This document shows, piece by piece, positions 6,537 to 9,727 of a stretch of 9,727 bases of DNA (positions are counted from its first letter, which is position 1; each line of letters opens with the position of its first letter). The notes under the pieces are model-generated. The model saw only the letters and a program-made list of their open reading frames with translations, ran no database searches and was not told the DNA's origin. The stretch is from the NCBI GenBank assembly GCA_002405485.1, contig DHLW01000175.1:22168-31894 (forward strand). The letters run 5' to 3'. A program made the translations under genes and the position numbers. Origin of the DNA: Phycisphaerales bacterium UBA4658 (GTDB lineage Bacteria; Planctomycetota; Phycisphaerae; Phycisphaerales; UBA1924).

Positions 6537-8216
6537 TCAGCACCCGCTGAACCAGGCGTTCAGGAAGTCGAAGATGTCCGGGACGTCCACGCCGCCGCCG
6601 TTGATGTCGGCACGCGGATCGTTCGCGAACCAGGCATTCAGGAACTCGAAGATGTCCTGGACCGTGACGCCGCCGACGCCGTCGAAATCGGCGATGCAGG
6701 GAGCGGGGCGAAGGAACTGGATGCCGCGGGCCCTTGGTGCGCCGAGTGCGGCGATCTCTGCGTCGCTCATGGCCTGGTCGCTGAAGAGCATGTTGGCGAC
6801 GTACACGCTTTCGCCGGCGCCGAAGAGGTCGGCAAAGAGAGAGAGCGTGCTGAACATGTATCCACCGGCGGTGGCGGGGCTCTGAGCCCAGGGTGAGGGG
6901 AACTGGCCCCAGTTGTTCCACGATGCTGGCGGAACGGGCGTGCCCGTCGGATTGGTCTGCGAGATGTCGCCGAAGGTCGGTGCGCTGGCCTTGCACGCGG
7001 TATAGACCCAGCTTGCGCCGGTGGTGCCGATGGGCGTGCCGTTGACGTACACGCGCGATTGACTCTTGCCGTACAGGTCGACGCTGATGGCGAGTCGAAA
7101 CCAGGTCTCCGGTTGGATCGACGCCGCGGGAGTCGCGGCAGTGCGGTTCTGTGTGTAGCCGACGCTCGCGGAGCCGGCCCCGCTGCCGGAGACACGCAGG
7201 AAGACATCGGCCTGGCTGTTGTTGTTGCTGGAGTCGTCCACGAGGGGGATGCAGACGTTGCCGCCCGCGCTGTTGGCGAGCGCGGCGTTCCATGCCGCCT
7301 GCGGGATGTACAGATCCCAGATCATGGTCCACTGGCCATGGCGATCCTCGGGCCAGGTGTCGCGCGAGTTTGGCCAGAGCGTCAAGCCGATGCCTCGGCT
7401 GAGGGCCGAGTCGGCGGGGCCGGCAGGATTTCGCGGTGCGCTGGTTCGGTACACGGTGTCGATCTCGCCGTTGATCGGGGGAAGTCCGAAGCTGGCGGTG
7501 GTGCCGAAGGCGGATTGGGCTTGTGTCACGCCGGTTGGTGTGGGCGTGGATGGAGTGATGTCCAGAGCTCCGGCGCCGCCGAGGATCGGGCCGAAGGCCG
7601 GATCATCGAGGTATCGCAATCTCGCCGGCCCGGACGCGGGCGCGAGCCCGCTCTGCAGCACAGAGTGCAGATTGCCTTCGAAGTGCCACTCGGTGATTTT
7701 CGGTGCGGGTGGAGTCCAGGTGTTCACCACCAATCCGCCGGAGACGACGTTCAGGCCGATGAGGAACGCGGGTCGGCTGATGTTCCGGATGGCGGCCTGA
7801 CCGCGGCCATCGGGGAGCAACTGGTGATCGAGCGTGAGCGCGAGCGTGAGACCGGAGAACGTGCCGCTGACGACCTCGAAGTCCAGGCGAGTGGGGAGCG
7901 TGCCCGTGGGGTTGCGCACGGCTCCGAAGAGCACGCGCTGACCGCCGACGGCGAGCGTGTTGAGCACGTTCCCTAGTGGCTGGTTCGTGCCCACGATCGA
8001 CCCGCCGAAGAGGCCGGTGCCGGTAACGTTCGGATTGAACGCGAACTGGTATCCCTGCGCGGCCAGAATCGTCGATGTGGACGTTCGGACGATGTCTGGC
8101 GTTCCGCCGGAGGAGGGAATGCTCGATCCCGAGCAGTCGACGACGATCGAGGACGTCTGACCCGCCGCGGGAAGGGCGGCGGCCGCCGCGAGGACACAGA
8201 TCGCAAGACGAATCAT
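6537..8216 (-). CDS. Secreted LamG-like protein with C-terminal GC-type dockerin tag
   Basis: A 559-residue exported protein. MIRLAICVLAAAAALPAAGQ is a Sec signal peptide. Residues about 22-170 are a beta-rich, Gly/Thr/Val-rich region that I cannot assign. Residues about 176-500 look like a concanavalin A/LamG-like jelly-roll domain: WHFEGNLHSVL (177-187), WTMIWDLYIP (296-305), WFRLAISVDL (372-381), RVYVNGTPIGT (388-398), and the characteristic closing strand VYVANMLFSDQAMSDAEIAALG (471-492). Such domains usually bind glycans or act as structural modules. Residues 506-559 are the dockerin tag: loops DFDGVGGVTVQD (510-521) and DINGGGVDVPD (537-547), each followed by an FLNAWF helix, ending in GC, with C507 and C559 bracketing it. 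The ATG at 8216 was chosen over the open frame to 8396 because it starts the signal peptide and has GGAG 8 bases upstream. It is divergent from the prepilin gene. The tag and export are secure; the LamG call is likely. Confidence 0.87.
   Translation of the reverse strand: MIRLAICVLAAAAALPAAGQTSSIVVDCSGSSIPSSGGTPDIVRTSTSTILAAQGYQFAFNPNVTGTGLFGGSIVGTNQPLGNVLNTLAVGGQRVLFGAVRNPTGTLPTRLDFEVVSGTFSGLTLALTLDHQLLPDGRGQAAIRNISRPAFLIGLNVVSGGLVVNTWTPPAPKITEWHFEGNLHSVLQSGLAPASGPARLRYLDDPAFGPILGGAGALDITPSTPTPTGVTQAQSAFGTTASFGLPPINGEIDTVYRTSAPRNPAGPADSALSRGIGLTLWPNSRDTWPEDRHGQWTMIWDLYIPQAAWNAALANSAGGNVCIPLVDDSSNNNSQADVFLRVSGSGAGSASVGYTQNRTAATPAASIQPETWFRLAISVDLYGKSQSRVYVNGTPIGTTGASWVYTACKASAPTFGDISQTNPTGTPVPPASWNNWGQFPSPWAQSPATAGGYMFSTLSLFADLFGAGESVYVANMLFSDQAMSDAEIAALGAPRARGIQFLRPAPCIADFDGVGGVTVQDIFEFLNAWFANDPRADINGGGVDVPDIFDFLNAWFSGC
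6549..6657 (-). repeat. Near-identical DNA repeat inside the dockerin tag
   Basis: Bases 6549-6579 and 6627-6657 are 31-base direct repeats differing at two positions (29 of 31 identical), offset by 78 bases. They encode the helix DIF(D/E)FLNAWF of the two EF-hand-like repeats. The related helix segment of the other dockerin gene (5623-5652) matches at 27 of 30 bases. Confidence 0.85.
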
Positions 8217-8224
8217 GGGACATA

Positions 8225-8228
8225 CTCC
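8225..8228 (-). promoter_or_regulatory. Ribosome binding site fixing the start at 8216
   Basis: On the minus strand GGAG lies 8 bases before the ATG at 8216. It supports this start rather than the longer frame, in agreement with the signal peptide. Confidence 0.65.
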
Positions 8229-8261
8229 GGCGCACCCCCGATCAAAGCTCGATCGTGGGAA

Positions 8262-8290
8262 AGGGTAACGCATGGCCCGAGATCGGCCAA
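8262..8290 (-). promoter_or_regulatory. Candidate promoter of the LamG/dockerin gene
   Basis: On the minus strand TTGGCC (8285-8290) and TACCCT (8262-8267) are separated by 17 bases and lie about 45 bases before the start codon. The match to a housekeeping-type promoter is partial (4 of 6 and 3 of 6), so this is only a candidate. Confidence 0.25.
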
Positions 8291-8330
8291 GCGGATTTTC
8301 GGCTGGATCGGCGGAGTTTGAAGGATGTGG

Positions 8331-8336
8331 TAAAAT
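8331..8336 (+). promoter_or_regulatory. Candidate -10 element of the prepilin-like gene
   Basis: TAAAAT stands out in an otherwise GC-rich intergenic region, 12 bases before the ATG at 8349. If used, transcription would begin only a few bases before the start codon, giving a nearly leaderless message. No good -35 is visible. Confidence 0.25.
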
Positions 8337-8348
8337 CGAGAGTTGCTC

Positions 8349-9284
8349 ATGAGGGTACGGATCTGCACACGAGCGTCTGGGGAGTCTGCCGGCCATGCCG
8401 GTCGGGTGGCCGCGTTCACGCTGATCGAGCTGCTGGTGGTGATCGCGGTCATTGCGTTGCTGGTGGGGCTGCTACTGCCCGCGCTTGGCGCCGCGCGTGA
8501 GGCGGGCCGGCGGGCCAAGTGTCTTTCGAACACGCGCCAGCTCGCGCTGGGAGCGAGCGCATACTCGCTGGACGTGCGAGCCGGGTACTTCATGCCCGCG
8601 CTGTTTGACTGGGAAGACAACATCGGGTGGCTGTTTCCGGAGTACATCTCGGACTATTCGGTTGCGATCTGTCCGAGCACGCGCAATCGGATCCGGTCGG
8701 ATCGGATGATGTCCGAGGAGCTTGGGCAGCAGTTCGTGGACGTCTATACGCGGGACTTCATCCGGGACACGTTCTTCGCCGCCGTGGATGCGGGTGACTC
8801 CGCGGGCGGTCACTCGTACGAGTTTCGCGGGTGGTTCACGGCGGGCAAGTATCTGGATGGGACGACGCATGTGGCCGGGGACGACCAGAGCATCGGTTCG
8901 CAGCTCGGCTGGAGGCAGGAGGACGCGCCGGAAGTGTTCACGCTGAACTCCCGCAACGTGCTCAAGACTCAGAAGTCCGTGCTGTTTCCGGACAAGTGCT
9001 ATCTGTTCGTGGACAATGACAACGATCAGTCTGTGCTGCCGAACTACGGTCGTCCCGACGGCATCAACAACTGGCCTGAGGCGTGGAACAACCACAAGTC
9101 CGACGGGTACACCGTGAGTTTCGTGGATGGTCACGCCTCGTTTGTCAAGGCCGACGCCCGGCTCATCAAGGTCATGCTCGAGAGCTATGACGAGCCGCCG
9201 ACCAACTACCAGCGCGTGTCGCCGTATCGACAGCGAACGACGGTGGTGCGCGGCGTCACGATTCCCGAGTACTACAAGCCGTGA
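8349..9284 (+). CDS. Prepilin-type N-terminal domain protein (type II pseudopilin-like)
   Basis: A 311-residue protein. The leader (1-22) ends in RVAA and is followed by [24 protein letters not shown] (23-46), the class III prepilin cleavage/methylation site and hydrophobic helix; E27 is the conserved Glu at +5. The residue before the cut is Ala rather than Gly, as is common in planctomycete members. The helix continues with [21 protein letters not shown] (48-68), typical of the large planctomycete prepilin-like family. A C-terminal motif [14 protein letters not shown] (249-262) matches the family's H-X9-DG signature, but with ten residues between H and DG. It should be cut by the prepilin peptidase and held in or at the inner membrane; individual roles in this family are unknown. 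ATG 8349 was preferred over TTG 8343. Its 3' end overlaps convergent lipB by 29 bases. Confidence 0.88.
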   Translation: MRVRICTRASGESAGHAGRVAAFTLIELLVVIAVIALLVGLLLPALGAAREAGRRAKCLSNTRQLALGASAYSLDVRAGYFMPALFDWEDNIGWLFPEYISDYSVAICPSTRNRIRSDRMMSEELGQQFVDVYTRDFIRDTFFAAVDAGDSAGGHSYEFRGWFTAGKYLDGTTHVAGDDQSIGSQLGWRQEDAPEVFTLNSRNVLKTQKSVLFPDKCYLFVDNDNDQSVLPNYGRPDGINNWPEAWNNHKSDGYTVSFVDGHASFVKADARLIKVMLESYDEPPTNYQRVSPYRQRTTVVRGVTIPEYYKP

Positions 9285-9727
9285 TGGCCGCGGCGAGCCT
9301 GCTGGCCAGGGTCCCCTTGACCGCGGACATCTGGGGGCAGCGGTCCCCGAGGATGTGGCGCATGCTCGTGACAGGCCGGCCCACGAGCCCGCACGGCACG
9401 ATGAGCTTGAAGTGATCCAGGTCGGTGGAAACGTTGAGTGCCAGACCGTGCATGCTCACCCATCGGCGGACGCGGACGCCCATGGCGCAGATCTTGGCCG
9501 GGGCGGCGTCAGGAGTCGGACGCACCCACACTCCGGTGGCCGGCGGAGTGGGGGGGGCGGGCGTGTCGCGAAACCCCTCGATGCCGTAGGTCGCGAGCGT
9601 GTCGATGACGGCCTGTTCCAGCAAGCGCATGTACCCGTGCAGTCGCAACCGGGCGCGATTGAGATCGACGATCGGATACGCCACGAGTTGGCCCGGACCG
9701 TGATAGGTGATGTCGCCGCCGCGGTCG
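9256..9727 (-). CDS. lipB: Octanoyltransferase LipB (partial, N-terminus beyond the window)
   Basis: LipB moves the octanoyl group from octanoyl-ACP to lipoyl domains of enzymes such as pyruvate dehydrogenase, the first step of lipoate synthesis, in the cytoplasm. The 156 visible residues include [18 protein letters not shown] with the substrate-pocket His, then GVWV, the catalytic Lys in [26 protein letters not shown], and the catalytic Cys in IVPCGL (codon 9391-9393) followed by VTSM. All the signature residues are present, so it should be active. A Pro-rich insertion (TPAPPTPPA) precedes GVWV. The N-terminal part is missing only because the window ends: the frame is open to base 9726, and the family normally has about 60-80 more residues there. 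It converges on the prepilin-like gene and the two overlap by 29 bases. lipA may lie further right, but that cannot be seen. Confidence 0.96.
   Translation of the reverse strand, partial: DRGGDITYHGPGQLVAYPIVDLNRARLRLHGYMRLLEQAVIDTLATYGIEGFRDTPAPPTPPATGVWVRPTPDAAPAKICAMGVRVRRWVSMHGLALNVSTDLDHFKLIVPCGLVGRPVTSMRHILGDRCPQMSAVKGTLASRLAAAITACSTRES

Noticed and set aside
6415..7332. Minus-strand 305-codon frame inside the LamG/dockerin gene
   Set aside because: It is an Arg/His-rich shadow of the real gene in another frame; the real frame has the signal peptide, LamG-like strands and dockerin.
7059..7976. Plus-strand 305-codon frame antisense to the LamG/dockerin gene
   Set aside because: It is opposite a well-supported gene, has no domain or signal, and its length is explained by GC-rich codon bias.

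Overview
The window looks like chromosomal DNA from a planctomycete, most likely class Phycisphaerae. Four features point there: high GC; two secreted proteins that end in paired EF-hand-like repeats with the tail FLNAWF(A/S)GC (the GC-type dockerin tag, abundant in Phycisphaerae); a prepilin-like protein with an [12 protein letters not shown] start and a late H...DG motif, a class greatly expanded in planctomycetes; and generally weak Shine-Dalgarno signals.

Layout. Bases 1-109 hold a complete tRNA-Asp(GTC) gene and a good intrinsic terminator. After a gene-poor stretch comes a large + strand gene (575-2596) that joins a PD-(D/E)XK nuclease-like domain to a DUF2075 (Schlafen group 3-like) superfamily 1 helicase. 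Bases 2597-3128 carry no convincing gene but contain a run of GC-rich inverted repeats. A minus-strand gene (3129-3977) encodes a DUF429-like protein with an RNase H-like fold. It is divergent from a secreted, cysteine-rich, dockerin-tagged protein (4291-5664), which is followed by a strong hairpin. A small secreted protein of unknown function (5897-6376) converges on a second dockerin-tagged protein with a LamG-like domain (minus, 6537-8216), with a long hairpin between them. That gene is divergent from the prepilin-like protein (8349-9284), whose 3' end overlaps by 29 bp the 3' end of lipB (octanoyltransferase). lipB runs off the right edge of the window.

How it fits together. The right two thirds (4.3-9.3 kb) is mostly export and cell-surface biology: three Sec-exported proteins, two with the same C-terminal tag, plus a pilin-like protein. 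lipB is a core cofactor gene that happens to sit next door. The left third has the look of a tRNA-adjacent accessory locus, where the nuclease-helicase fusion is the best candidate for an under-described (possibly defence) function. No integrase, flanking att repeat or partner gene is visible, so this remains an inference. I see no CRISPR array, insertion sequence or complete mobile element.
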